Positions 43,221 to 51,699 of a DNA stretch of 64,000 nt are shown piece by piece. The position numbers and the translations under genes are program-made. The stretch spans positions 1 through 64,000 of the forward strand of contig NZ_JASISZ010000048.1 in assembly GCF_030063355.1 (NCBI RefSeq), in the 5' to 3' direction. The stretch comes from Streptomyces sp. PH10-H1. Lineage in GTDB: Bacteria > Actinomycetota > Actinomycetes > Streptomycetales > Streptomycetaceae. The first letter of the stretch is position 1, and each line of letters begins with the position of its first letter. The notes beneath the pieces are model-generated. The model did no database searches, was not told the DNA's origin, and was given only the letters and a program-made list of their open reading frames with translations.

Positions 43221-44543
43221 ATGCGCGAAGACGAACCCCTCACCCTCGACCGCACCAGGACCGGGCCCATAGCCGGGCCCACCACCGAGTCCGTACCGGA
43301 GCGGAACGTCCCCGCGGCGCCGCTGCCGGTATGGACCCGGCGCCTCGTCGTCGTCGGGCTGATCCTCGCCGCGCTCAACCTCCGCCCCGCGATCACCAGC
43401 CTCGGAGCGCTGCTGAAAGAGGTGCGGGACGGCCTGGGGATGAGCGGCGCCGTCGCGGGGTTCCTCACCTCGGTGCCCGCGCTGTGCTTCGCGCTGTTCG
43501 GCATCGCCGCCCCGCGGCTGGCCCGCCGCTTCGGCCCGGGCGCCGTGGTGTGCGCGGGCATGGCGGCCATCGCGGCGGGACTGGCGCTGCGCCCGTTCGC
43601 GGGCGGCACCGTGGTGTTCCTCGCCGCCAGCGCCGTCGCGCTCGCCGGCATCGCGGTCAGCAACATCCTGATGCCGGTGATCGTCAAGCGGTACTTCCCC
43701 GACCGGGTCGGCCCGATGACCGGGCTCTACTCGATGGCGCTCTCCCTCGGAACCGCGGCCGCCGCCGCGGCGACCGTGCCCATGACCGCCGCCATGGGCG
43801 ACAGCTGGCGGCTCGGACTGGGCGTCTGGGCGGCACTGGCGGTCGTCGCCATCGTGCCGTGGCTCGGTCTCGTACGGGACCGCAGCGCCGCCGCGCGGCC
43901 CGCCGCCGGGGTCACCGCCGGCACCGCCGGCACCGCCGGCACCGCCGGCACTGACGGGGGCGCGGGACGGATCACCCGCAGCCGTACGGCCTGGGCGCTG
44001 GCCTGTTTCTTCGGCCTGCAGGCCACCGCCGCCTATGTCGCCATGGGCTGGATGCCGCAGATCTTCCGTGATGCCGGGGTCTCCGCCGGCACCGCCGGGG
44101 TCCTGCTGGCCGTCACGATGGTGATGGGCGTCCCGCTGTCCTTCGTGCTGCCCTCGCTCGCCGGGCGGATGCGGCACCAGGGCCCGCTCGTCGTCGTCCT
44201 CGGCCTCTTCGGCCTCGCCGGATACACCGGCCTGTGGCTGGCCCCGGCCGCCGCGCCCTGGGTGTGGGCGCTGCTGCTCGGCGTCGCCAACTGCGCCTTC
44301 CCGCTCGCCCTGACGATGGTCGGGATGCGCTCGCGCACCGGCGCGGGCGTGGTCCGGCTGTCGGCCTTCGCGCAGAGCACCGGCTATCTGATCTCGATCC
44401 CAGGACCGATCCTGGTGGGCACCCTCTACCAGCGCAGCGGCGGCTGGGACCTGCCCATCGCGCTGATGGCCGCCCTGATGGTGCCGCAGATCGTCGTCGG
44501 CGTCCTGGCGGGCCGCAACCGGTACATCGAGGACGAACTGTGA
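43221..44543 (+). CDS. MFS transporter of the CynX/NimT family
   Basis: This is a 440-residue, 12-helix transporter. NLRPAITSLGALL, ALCFALFGIAAPRLARRFGP and GIAVSNILMPVIVKRYFPDRVGPMTGLYSMALSLG are CynX/NimT family motifs (cyanate/nitroimidazole type). A (Thr-Ala-Gly)n microsatellite (about 233-244) lies in the loop between helices 6 and 7, encoded by four GGCACCGCC units. Start ATG 43221 is leaderless, with the -10 TATGAT 7 bases upstream. The GntR regulator is divergent. The encoded microprotein that follows suggests a transporter module. Confidence 0.85.
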   Translation: MREDEPLTLDRTRTGPIAGPTTESVPERNVPAAPLPVWTRRLVVVGLILAALNLRPAITSLGALLKEVRDGLGMSGAVAGFLTSVPALCFALFGIAAPRLARRFGPGAVVCAGMAAIAAGLALRPFAGGTVVFLAASAVALAGIAVSNILMPVIVKRYFPDRVGPMTGLYSMALSLGTAAAAAATVPMTAAMGDSWRLGLGVWAALAVVAIVPWLGLVRDRSAAARPAAGVTAGTAGTAGTAGTDGGAGRITRSRTAWALACFFGLQATAAYVAMGWMPQIFRDAGVSAGTAGVLLAVTMVMGVPLSFVLPSLAGRMRHQGPLVVVLGLFGLAGYTGLWLAPAAAPWVWALLLGVANCAFPLALTMVGMRSRTGAGVVRLSAFAQSTGYLISIPGPILVGTLYQRSGGWDLPIALMAALMVPQIVVGVLAGRNRYIEDEL

Positions 44544-44600
44544 GCCTCCCGCCGGCGACCCCGCTGCCGCCGGCGCCGGCGCCGGTGGGAGACTGAGCCC

Positions 44601-44723
44601 ATGCCCGTACTCGAGCCCAACCCCCCGCACAGCCAGAAGCGGTTGATGATCATCATCGGCCTGATGCTCGCCGTTCCGGCCTTCGTGGCGGTCATCGCGA
44701 CCGTCGCCGCCAACTTCGGCTGA
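44601..44723 (+). CDS. SGM_5486 family transporter-associated microprotein
   Basis: This is a 40-residue protein with one membrane helix (LMIIIGLMLAVPAFVAVIATVAANFG) preceded by a short PNPPHSQKR cytoplasmic end. Length, membrane topology and position directly after a CynX/NimT transporter match the Streptomyces SGM_5486 group of small transporter-associated proteins, as I remember them. It is too short for a usual gene finder. No ribosome site beyond a weak GGGAGACTGAG. It probably binds or modulates the transporter. Confidence 0.7.
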   Translation: MPVLEPNPPHSQKRLMIIIGLMLAVPAFVAVIATVAANFG

Positions 44724-44740
44724 CCGCCGCCCCTGAGGCC

Positions 44741-44764
44741 GATGGTGGGGACAACCCCACCATC
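44741..44764 (+). terminator. Tetraloop stem-loop terminator
   Basis: GATGGTGGGG-ACAA-CCCCACCATC is a perfect 10-base stem with a 4-base loop, 18 bases after the microprotein stop. It ends the transporter transcript. Confidence 0.75.
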
Positions 44765-44877
44765 CTTAGGGGGGCCGGGTCAGGGTGAAGTGGGTGGCCC
44801 GCCCGATGGGATCATCCGCCCCCCTTCCGTAGTTTCGAAGTGCCAGCACATCCCAGCACTTCACGGAGGCGGTCACC

Positions 44878-45120
44878 GTGTCCTCGCAGTCCATCCAGGC
44901 GTACAACCGGTCCTCGCGGCACGCGGCCGGCCGGCCGGTCCGCGGGGTGCAGACACGGCTTCCGTGGTGGGCCGTCGCCCTCCCCGCGGTGGCCTTCGCC
45001 GCACTGCTCATGCTGATCGCGGGACCTGGCCGGACCAACACCTCGGCTGCCGCACCGGCCGGTCATCTCATCGCCCGCATCGCCGACGCGCTCCCGGGCA
45101 TCGCGCAGCACATCCTGTGA
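44878..45120 (+). CDS. Small single-span membrane hypothetical protein
   Basis: This is an 80-residue protein from GTG 44878, with CGGAGG eight bases upstream. It has a basic N-terminus (QAYNRSSRHAAGRPVRGVQTR), a membrane helix (PWWAVALPAVAFAALLMLIAGPG) and a short extracellular tail. A stem-loop GAAGTGC/GCACTTC (44837-44862) lies in its leader. No family recognised. A T-tracted hairpin follows. Confidence 0.65.
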   Translation: MSSQSIQAYNRSSRHAAGRPVRGVQTRLPWWAVALPAVAFAALLMLIAGPGRTNTSAAAPAGHLIARIADALPGIAQHIL

Positions 45121-45172
45121 CGGGCCGGGTGACGAGCCGCGGTGACCGGCGGGGCCTGCGACCTACCCCTAC

Positions 45173-45196
45173 CCCGCGCCCGATCGCGGGTTTTCT
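45173..45196 (+). terminator. Intrinsic terminator with T-tract
   Basis: CCCGCG (45173-45178) pairs with CGCGGG (45185-45190), followed by TTTTCT. This classical U-tract form is unusual in such GC-rich DNA. It precedes the SixA-like gene. Confidence 0.6.
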
Positions 45197-45211
45197 GGAA
45201 AGCTGAGGGGC

Positions 45212-45733
45212 ATGAGCGTCGATTCGCCCCGTACGATCGTCCTTCTCCGTCACGCCAAGGCCGACTGGCCCTCGGTCGCCGACCATGAGCGGCCGCTGGC
45301 CGAGCGCGGCCGCACGGACGCCTCTGTGGCCGGCCGCCGGCTCGCCGACGCGGGACTCGCCCCCGGTCTGGTCCTCTGCTCCACCGCCGCCCGCACCCGT
45401 GAGACCTGGAAGCTCGCCGCGCACGAGATGCCGCAGCGTCCCAAGACCGTCTACGAGGAGCGGCTGTACGAGGCGAGCCTGGGCGATCTCCTCGCCCTGC
45501 TGAACGAGACCCCCGACGAGATCGGCTCCCTGCTGGTCGTCGGCCACAACCCCGGTATCCACGCCCTCGCCGACGCCCTCGCCGGTGACGCCGAGGCCGG
45601 CGCCCTCGCCCGGATGAACCGCAGCGGTTTCCCGACGGCGGCCTTCGCCGTTCTCACCTTCCCCGGGTCGTGGAAGTCCGTCGAGCACGGCGTCGGCAAA
45701 CTGGCCGACTACTGGGTGCCGCACGAGGGATGA
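45212..45733 (+). CDS. SixA-like histidine phosphatase
   Basis: This is a 173-residue protein of the phosphoglycerate-mutase/SixA superfamily. LLRHAKADWP carries the catalytic RHG-like motif (RHA here), and VVGHNPGIHAL gives the second active-site His. The small size without lid domain fits SixA, which removes phosphate from phosphohistidine. Ribosome site GAGGGG is close to the ATG. It lies convergent to serB; the neighbours do not reveal a partner kinase. Confidence 0.85.
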   Translation: MSVDSPRTIVLLRHAKADWPSVADHERPLAERGRTDASVAGRRLADAGLAPGLVLCSTAARTRETWKLAAHEMPQRPKTVYEERLYEASLGDLLALLNETPDEIGSLLVVGHNPGIHALADALAGDAEAGALARMNRSGFPTAAFAVLTFPGSWKSVEHGVGKLADYWVPHEG

Positions 45734-45770
45734 CCGGTCCTGCACCGGCCACCCTGCTGGGAACTGAGAC

Positions 45771-47024
45771 CTAACGGGCGTCCGTCGGCGCGACGTCCAG
45801 CGCGTCCGCCGCCTCGACCTCTTCCCGCGTGATGCCGAGCAGATACAGCACCGTGTCCAGGAACGGCACATTGACCGCCGTGTCCGCCGCCTGGCGGACG
45901 ACGGGCTTGGCGTTGAAGGCGACACCGAGCCCGGCCGCGTTCAGCATGTCGAGGTCGTTCGCCCCGTCGCCGATCGCGACGGTCTGGCTCAGCGGCACCC
46001 CGGCCTGTTCCGCGAAGCTCCGCAGCAGCCGCGCCTTACCGGCCCGGTCCACGATCGGGCCGGTCACCCGGCCGGTGAACTTCCCGTCGACGACCTCCAA
46101 GGTGTTGGAGGCCGCGAAGTCCAGCCCCAGCCGCTCCTTGAGGTCATCGGTGACCTGGGTGAAGCCGCCCGAGACGATCCCCACCTGGTAGCCGAGGCGC
46201 TTGAGCGTGCGGATCAGCGTACGGGCGCCCTTGGTGAGCCGGACCTCGGCGCGGACCTTGTCCGCCACCGACTCGTCCAGCCCAGCCAGCAGCGCGACCC
46301 GCGCGTGCAGCGACTGCTCGAAGTCCAGCTCGCCGCGCATCGCCGCGGCGGTGACCTCGGCGACCTGCGCCTCGCACCCCGCGTGCGCGGCGAAGAGCTC
46401 GATCACCTCGTCCTGGATGACGGTGGAATCCACGTCCATGACCACCAGCCGCTGGGCCCGGCGCTGCAGTCCCGCCGGGACCACCGCCACATCCACCCCG
46501 CGCGCGGCGGCCTCTGTCGCCAGCGCGGAGCGCAGCGCCAGCGGGTCGGCGCCCGAGACGGCGAACTCCACGGCCGTCACCGGATACTTCGCCAGCCGGA
46601 AGATACGGTCGATGTTGCCGCCGGTGGCGGTGATGCGAGCCGCTATGGCGGCTGTCGACTCGGCGGTCAGCGGGTGCCCCAGGACCGTCACATGGGAGCG
46701 TCCCTCGCCACGCGGCTGGTTGTCGCCGAGGCCGGAGATGATCTCCGCCTGCATCTTGATCGACTCGGCCCAACTGTGCACGGTGGAGCGCAGTTCGCCT
46801 TCGGCACCGGGGCCGGCCGGCACGGTCACCAGCGCGCAGAGCACCATCCGGCCCCGGGTGACGACCTGCTCGATGTCCACGACGTCCACGCCGTACGCGG
46901 CGAGAGTGTCGAAGAGTCCTGCGGTGATGCCGGGGCGGTCCTTGCCGAAGATCTTGACGAGGAGAGTGGGCGCGTCCGCGGAGGGAACGGCGGCGACAGG
47001 GATGGGCTGCGTGGCGTCGTTCAT
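45771..47024 (-). CDS. serB: Phosphoserine phosphatase SerB with ACT-like N-terminus
   Basis: This is a 417-residue protein. The N-terminal half has two ACT-like regions (LLVKIFGKDRPGITAGLFDTLAAYGVDVVDIEQ and VTVLGHPLTAESTAAIAARIT...). The HAD phosphatase follows: VVMDVDSTVIQDE (nucleophile DxD), Ser-Gly in GIVSGGFTQV, Lys in the middle, and GDGANDLDML (acidic motif). It catalyses the last step of serine synthesis. The ACT domains suggest feedback by serine or another amino acid. The C-terminal extension (ITREEVEAADALDVAPTDAR) is disordered. Confidence 0.93.
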   Translation of the reverse strand: MNDATQPIPVAAVPSADAPTLLVKIFGKDRPGITAGLFDTLAAYGVDVVDIEQVVTRGRMVLCALVTVPAGPGAEGELRSTVHSWAESIKMQAEIISGLGDNQPRGEGRSHVTVLGHPLTAESTAAIAARITATGGNIDRIFRLAKYPVTAVEFAVSGADPLALRSALATEAAARGVDVAVVPAGLQRRAQRLVVMDVDSTVIQDEVIELFAAHAGCEAQVAEVTAAAMRGELDFEQSLHARVALLAGLDESVADKVRAEVRLTKGARTLIRTLKRLGYQVGIVSGGFTQVTDDLKERLGLDFAASNTLEVVDGKFTGRVTGPIVDRAGKARLLRSFAEQAGVPLSQTVAIGDGANDLDMLNAAGLGVAFNAKPVVRQAADTAVNVPFLDTVLYLLGITREEVEAADALDVAPTDAR

Positions 47025-47138
47025 GGTGACACCACCGTATCCGGCGGACTCGAGGACACGACGAGCCGTCCCGCGTGGCGGACACCCTCGTGCCCCGCGG
47101 TGGCCGGAACATTCCTTGCGGCCAGACCCTGACTGGCC

Positions 47139-48845
47139 CTAGCGGCGTCCCCCCGGTCGTCCCGGCGGCGGTGGCGGTTCGCCCGGCGGGTCGGGCCACT
47201 TGTCGGGCCGGGCCCGGCCCTGGGGCCGGCGCGGCAGGGGCGGCGGCACGAACGCCCCGGCCACGGTCGGGGCCGCGTGCGGCGAGTCACCACCGGCCCC
47301 GGCACCGGAGCCGCCGCCCGGCGCCGATGGCAGCTTGTACGGGTTCGGCTCGGTCTCGTCCGGGTGGAACGCCGGGCCGGGCAGGTACGGTCCCGGCTCG
47401 TAGGCGATGTCGGGGTACGTCCGCGAGGAATCGCCGCCCGCGGCTCCCGGGGCGCCTCCCCGGGCGAGCGGCGCCGCCCGGCGTCCCGCGGCGCCGGTCG
47501 CCAGGGCCAGCAGCGCGCCGACGCCGCCCGCCCCCGCGCCCCAGGCCGCGCCCAGCAGCAGCGCCACGGGAACGCTGCCGTGCAGGTCGATCCCGGCCCC
47601 GACGGCGTCGAACCCGAACACCGACAGGTTCGCGTTCACCGAGATTCCGGTGAGCCACACCAGTAACGGGAACGCGACGGCTGCCGCCACCCCCAGGCGC
47701 AGCGCGCAGCGTCCCACGTATCCGGTGCGCGGCCCGGTCCCGACCGGGGTACGGGTCGCCGCGAGCACCCCGGCCGTCAGCATCATCAGCGCCGCGGCGA
47801 CCGGCAGCAGCCACACCCGGTGGTCCAGCTCGGCGAGCCGGCCCGGCGTGATCGGCTCGTTGAGCCCGCCGCTCAGCAGCCGGTCGATGGGGTCGGGCAG
47901 CAGTTTCGCGAGCTCTCCGGTCGCCGCGCCCTTCCATTGGACGAACAGGCCCAGCGGCACCGCCAGCCAGACCCCGTTCGGCGCGCCCAGGAGCGCTGCT
48001 CCCATGATGCGGCCCGGCTCCTTGCCGGTCACCGCCGCGTACCCGGCGGCGGCGAAGCCCGCCACGACCGCGAGCACCAGCACCGCGCACAGCGCGGAGA
48101 CGGCGGGCCGCACCACCCGGTGCACGGCCTGCCAGCCCGGCGGCAGCGGCGTACGGCGTGAGCCGAGCAGCGCGATCAGCAGCACCGCCAACACCCACAC
48201 CAGACCGCGCAGCAGTGTGGGGACGGTGTCCACATGGAAGCCGACCGAGGTCTTGGCCTTGATCAGACCCTTCAGCCCGTCGGTGAGCCCGCCGCCGATG
48301 TCGCCGATGCCGGGCAGATCGAGGCCGCCGCCCGTGGGGGCGCCGAGTGAGGCGCCGTCGATGGCGATGGTGTCCTGCCCGGCCCAGGCGAGCCCGCCGA
48401 GCAGGGCGGTGAAGAGCGCCGCGACCGCGATCACCCGCGCGGCCAGCTCGCCCGCGGGGACCACCGCCCCGGACCACGGCGGCTCCGTCGCGCGCGCTCC
48501 CTCGCGGCTCCGCCCCGGCTCGCCGGCGCCGCGCAGCGACCGCAGGAAGACCCATGTCAGCAGCAGCGCCCCCACCAGGCTCACGCCCAGCGGCATGACG
48601 CCGATGGCTCCCGTGGTCCCGGCGCTGTCGAGCCCGAACACGGCGACGTCGCCCGACGGGCTGACCCGGCCGCCCGCGGCCATCGCCACCACCGCGGCGG
48701 TCATCGGTCCCAACGAGCCGGCGGCGTCGGCTCCGAGCAGATGCAGGCCGAGCGCGGCTGTGCCCGCCATGGCCAGAAACGCCCAACTCACAGACGCGAT
48801 GGCGGAGAGCAGTACGCTCGCCGAGGGCATGGTCCGTACGGTCAT
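47139..48845 (-). CDS. Streptophobe family membrane protein
   Basis: This is a 568-residue protein with about ten membrane helices and long periplasmic or cytosolic loops, ending in a proline/glycine-rich tail (PDKWPDPPGEPPPPPGRPGGRR). Its size, topology and restriction to Streptomyces-type genomes match the streptophobe group, which has no assigned function. Start ATG 48845 with a G-rich (GGGGGG) site. It is divergent from the double-FHA ABC transporter with a 200-base gap. Confidence 0.75.
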   Translation of the reverse strand: MTVRTMPSASVLLSAIASVSWAFLAMAGTAALGLHLLGADAAGSLGPMTAAVVAMAAGGRVSPSGDVAVFGLDSAGTTGAIGVMPLGVSLVGALLLTWVFLRSLRGAGEPGRSREGARATEPPWSGAVVPAGELAARVIAVAALFTALLGGLAWAGQDTIAIDGASLGAPTGGGLDLPGIGDIGGGLTDGLKGLIKAKTSVGFHVDTVPTLLRGLVWVLAVLLIALLGSRRTPLPPGWQAVHRVVRPAVSALCAVLVLAVVAGFAAAGYAAVTGKEPGRIMGAALLGAPNGVWLAVPLGLFVQWKGAATGELAKLLPDPIDRLLSGGLNEPITPGRLAELDHRVWLLPVAAALMMLTAGVLAATRTPVGTGPRTGYVGRCALRLGVAAAVAFPLLVWLTGISVNANLSVFGFDAVGAGIDLHGSVPVALLLGAAWGAGAGGVGALLALATGAAGRRAAPLARGGAPGAAGGDSSRTYPDIAYEPGPYLPGPAFHPDETEPNPYKLPSAPGGGSGAGAGGDSPHAAPTVAGAFVPPPLPRRPQGRARPDKWPDPPGEPPPPPGRPGGRR

Positions 48846-49045
48846 CCCGGCCCCCCGAGGTCGTGTCCTTGGGCGGTTACTACTCTCCGGTGGCTTTTGG
48901 ACCCAGTCAACGCCTCCCGGGGGCGCACTTATCGGAGGGCGCCTTCCGGTTCGACAGTCGGGCCTGAAATAGTTCCTCCCGATGTTCGCAATCCCTAGAC
49001 TCCCCGCATGGGGAAATACTCGGGGGACAACTTTTGGGGCTTGGG

Positions 49046-51571
49046 GTGCCTGAACTCGTACTCGAATTGAACGGTCAAACCTGGACGCTCGATCCGTCCA
49101 GGTCGTACAGCCTCGGACGTGACCCACAGGGGGACATGGTGTTTGACGACGCCAGGGTCTCCTGGCGTCATGCCACCATCCGCTGGGGCGAACGCAGTTG
49201 GGTCGTCGAGGATCTCGGCAGCACCAACGGCACGTATGTGCAGGGTCAGCGGATCCACCAGATGGAGGTCGGACCGGGCGCCGCCGTGAACCTCGGCAAC
49301 GCAACCGACGGCCCCCGCCTCAACTTCAGCGCCGGCCAGCAGGTCAGCGCCGATCTCTACAGTGCGGAGACGTCGCTGGCACAGCCGCAACAGGCCCAGG
49401 CGGGTCAGGCGGCGCCCTTCGTGCGGCAGAATCCGCCGCAACAGCAGCCGCCCGTCCAGCCGCAGCCGCCGCAGGGCGGCTGGGGCCAGCAGCCGCCCGC
49501 ACAGGTTCCGCAGCAGCAGGGCTGGGCACCGCAGCCGCAGGGCCAGCAGCCGCAGGGCCAGCAGCACCGCAGCCCGACCACCATGCACCACATCGCGATC
49601 AACCGGGTCATGAAGATCGGCCGTGCCCTGGAGAACGAGCTGGTCGTATCCGACCTGCAGGTCTCCCGGTTCCACGCCGAGTTCAGGGCGAGCCCGGACG
49701 GCCGCTACGAGATCGTCGACCTGGGCAGCCACAACGGCACCTACGTCAACGGTCAGCCGATCCAGCGTCATCTGCTGGGCCCGAACGACATCGTCGGCGT
49801 CGGCCACTCCACCTTCCGGCTGGTCGGTGACCGGCTCGAGGAGTTCGTCGACACCGGTGAGATCTCCTTCTCGGCCCGGCGGCTGACCGTCACGGTCCCG
49901 CAGGGCAACACCACGAAGACGATCCTCAAGGACGTCTCCTTCGGTGTCCCGGAGAAGTCGCTCGTCGGGGTCATCGGCCCGTCCGGTTCCGGCAAGTCCA
50001 CGCTGCTGCGTGCGCTGACCGGCTACCGCCCGGCCGACCAGGGCGAGGTGCTGTATGACAACCGAAACCTGTACAAGCAGTTCGCCGAGCTGCGCCAGCG
50101 CATCGGTCTGGTCCCGCAGGACGACATCCTCCACAAGGAGCTGACCGTCCGCAAAGCACTGCGGTACGCGGCCAAGCTCCGCTTCCCCGGTGACACCGCG
50201 ACCGACGAGCGCAACCACCGGATCCAGGAGGTCCTCCAGGAGCTCAAGCTCGACATCCACGCGGACAAGCGCATCACCTCCCTCTCGGGCGGCCAGCGCA
50301 AGCGTGTCTCCGTCGCGCTGGAGCTGCTCACCAAGCCGTCGCTGATCTTCCTGGACGAGCCGACCTCCGGTCTCGACCCGGGCATGGACCGCGATGTCAT
50401 GAAGCTGCTGCGCGGTCTGGCCGACGACGGCCGTACCGTCCTGGTGGTCACCCACTCGGTGGCCGAGCTGGCACTGTGCGACAAGCTGCTGGTGATGGCG
50501 CCGGGCGGCTCCGTCGCGTACTTCGGTCCGCCGGAGGAAGCGCTCAACTTCTTCGGTTACGAGACCTGGGCCGACGTCTTCTCGGCGTTCGAGAACTACC
50601 GCGACTACGACTGGTCGGGCCGCTGGCACGGCTCGCAGCACTACCAGATGTACGCGGCCGACCTCGACGCCGCGCCGCAGGCCGTGGCGGTCGTCCCGCA
50701 GCAGGCCACCCGCCCGCCCAAGCCGCAGAGCTGGGGCGCGCAGCTGTGGACGCTGGTGCGACGCTATCTGTCGGTGATCGCCTCCGACCGCGGCTTCATC
50801 GGCCTGATGTTCATCCTGCCCGCGGTCCTGGGCATCGTGAGCGTCGTCATCCCGGCCGAGGCCGGGCTGGGCCCGGGCCCGATCAAGAACCACCTGACAA
50901 ACAAGGACGCGGGCACCATCCTGCTGATCCTCGCGGTCGGCGCGTGCTTCTCCGGCGCCGCCAACTCGGTACGAGAACTGATCAAGGAACGGGTCATCTA
51001 CGAGCGGGAACGGGCCACCGGCCTGTCGCGCTCCGCGTACCTGATGTCCAAGGTCATCGTGCTGGGCCTGATCACGGCCCTGCAGGGCGTCATCATCTGC
51101 GGCATCGGCTTCGCGCCGAGGGCGCTGCCCACCGAGGGCGTGATCTTCAAGGACACGCCGGCGATCGAGATGACGCTGGCCGTCATCGCGCTCGGGTTCA
51201 CCTCGATGATGTTCGGCCTGATCATCTCCTCGCTGGTGAAGACCGCCGAGAAGACCATGCCGCTGCTGGTGATGTTCGCGATCGTCCAGGTCGTCTTCAC
51301 CGGGGTGCTCTTCCAGATCTACAACTCGATCGGGGTGGAGCAGATCGCCTGGCTGATGCCGTCCAGGTGGGCCATCTCCGCTCTCGGCACGACCGAACAG
51401 CTGAACGTGCTCATGCCGTGGGACCCGGGCAACTCCACGGACCCGTTGTGGGCGCACACCGCGACCCAGTGGTTCGTCGACATGGGCGTCCTGGTCCTGC
51501 TCGCCGCGATCTGCGGCGTCGTGGTCGCGCGGCTGCTGCGCCGCCACGAGCCGGAGGTCATGCGCAAGTAG
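49046..51571 (+). CDS. Double-FHA ABC transporter (ATPase and permease fused)
   Basis: This is an 841-residue protein from GTG 49046 (the reading frame is open a little further). FHA domain 1: SYSLGRDPQGDMVFDDARVSWRHATI. A Pro/Gln-rich linker with QPQGQ repeats follows. FHA domain 2: RVMKIGRALENELVVSDLQVSRFHAEF... VDLGSHNGTYVNG. ABC domain: GPSGSGKST, LSGGQRKRVS, LIFLDEPTSGLDPG. Six-helix ABC2 permease at the C-terminus. FHA domains bind phosphothreonine, so Ser/Thr kinase control is likely. Related to the Mycobacterium Rv1747 architecture; the substrate is unknown. Confidence 0.9.
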   Translation: MPELVLELNGQTWTLDPSRSYSLGRDPQGDMVFDDARVSWRHATIRWGERSWVVEDLGSTNGTYVQGQRIHQMEVGPGAAVNLGNATDGPRLNFSAGQQVSADLYSAETSLAQPQQAQAGQAAPFVRQNPPQQQPPVQPQPPQGGWGQQPPAQVPQQQGWAPQPQGQQPQGQQHRSPTTMHHIAINRVMKIGRALENELVVSDLQVSRFHAEFRASPDGRYEIVDLGSHNGTYVNGQPIQRHLLGPNDIVGVGHSTFRLVGDRLEEFVDTGEISFSARRLTVTVPQGNTTKTILKDVSFGVPEKSLVGVIGPSGSGKSTLLRALTGYRPADQGEVLYDNRNLYKQFAELRQRIGLVPQDDILHKELTVRKALRYAAKLRFPGDTATDERNHRIQEVLQELKLDIHADKRITSLSGGQRKRVSVALELLTKPSLIFLDEPTSGLDPGMDRDVMKLLRGLADDGRTVLVVTHSVAELALCDKLLVMAPGGSVAYFGPPEEALNFFGYETWADVFSAFENYRDYDWSGRWHGSQHYQMYAADLDAAPQAVAVVPQQATRPPKPQSWGAQLWTLVRRYLSVIASDRGFIGLMFILPAVLGIVSVVIPAEAGLGPGPIKNHLTNKDAGTILLILAVGACFSGAANSVRELIKERVIYERERATGLSRSAYLMSKVIVLGLITALQGVIICGIGFAPRALPTEGVIFKDTPAIEMTLAVIALGFTSMMFGLIISSLVKTAEKTMPLLVMFAIVQVVFTGVLFQIYNSIGVEQIAWLMPSRWAISALGTTEQLNVLMPWDPGNSTDPLWAHTATQWFVDMGVLVLLAAICGVVVARLLRRHEPEVMRK

Positions 51572-51630
51572 CGCGGAACCACCCGGCCACCGGACACCCG
51601 GACACCCGGGCACGTCCGGATACCCGGGTA

Positions 51631-51676
51631 CGCGAAAGGGGCGCCCCACCCACCCGGGGGCGGCCGCCCTTTCGCG
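51631..51676. terminator. Stem-loop between the ABC transporter and the transglycosylase-like gene
   Basis: CGCGAAAGGG (51631-51640) pairs with CCCTTTCGCG (51667-51676); a G-C rich middle gives a long loop. Flanking genes are convergent. Confidence 0.6.
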
Positions 51677-51699
51677 TCGGTCACGTCGTTCAGCGGCTC

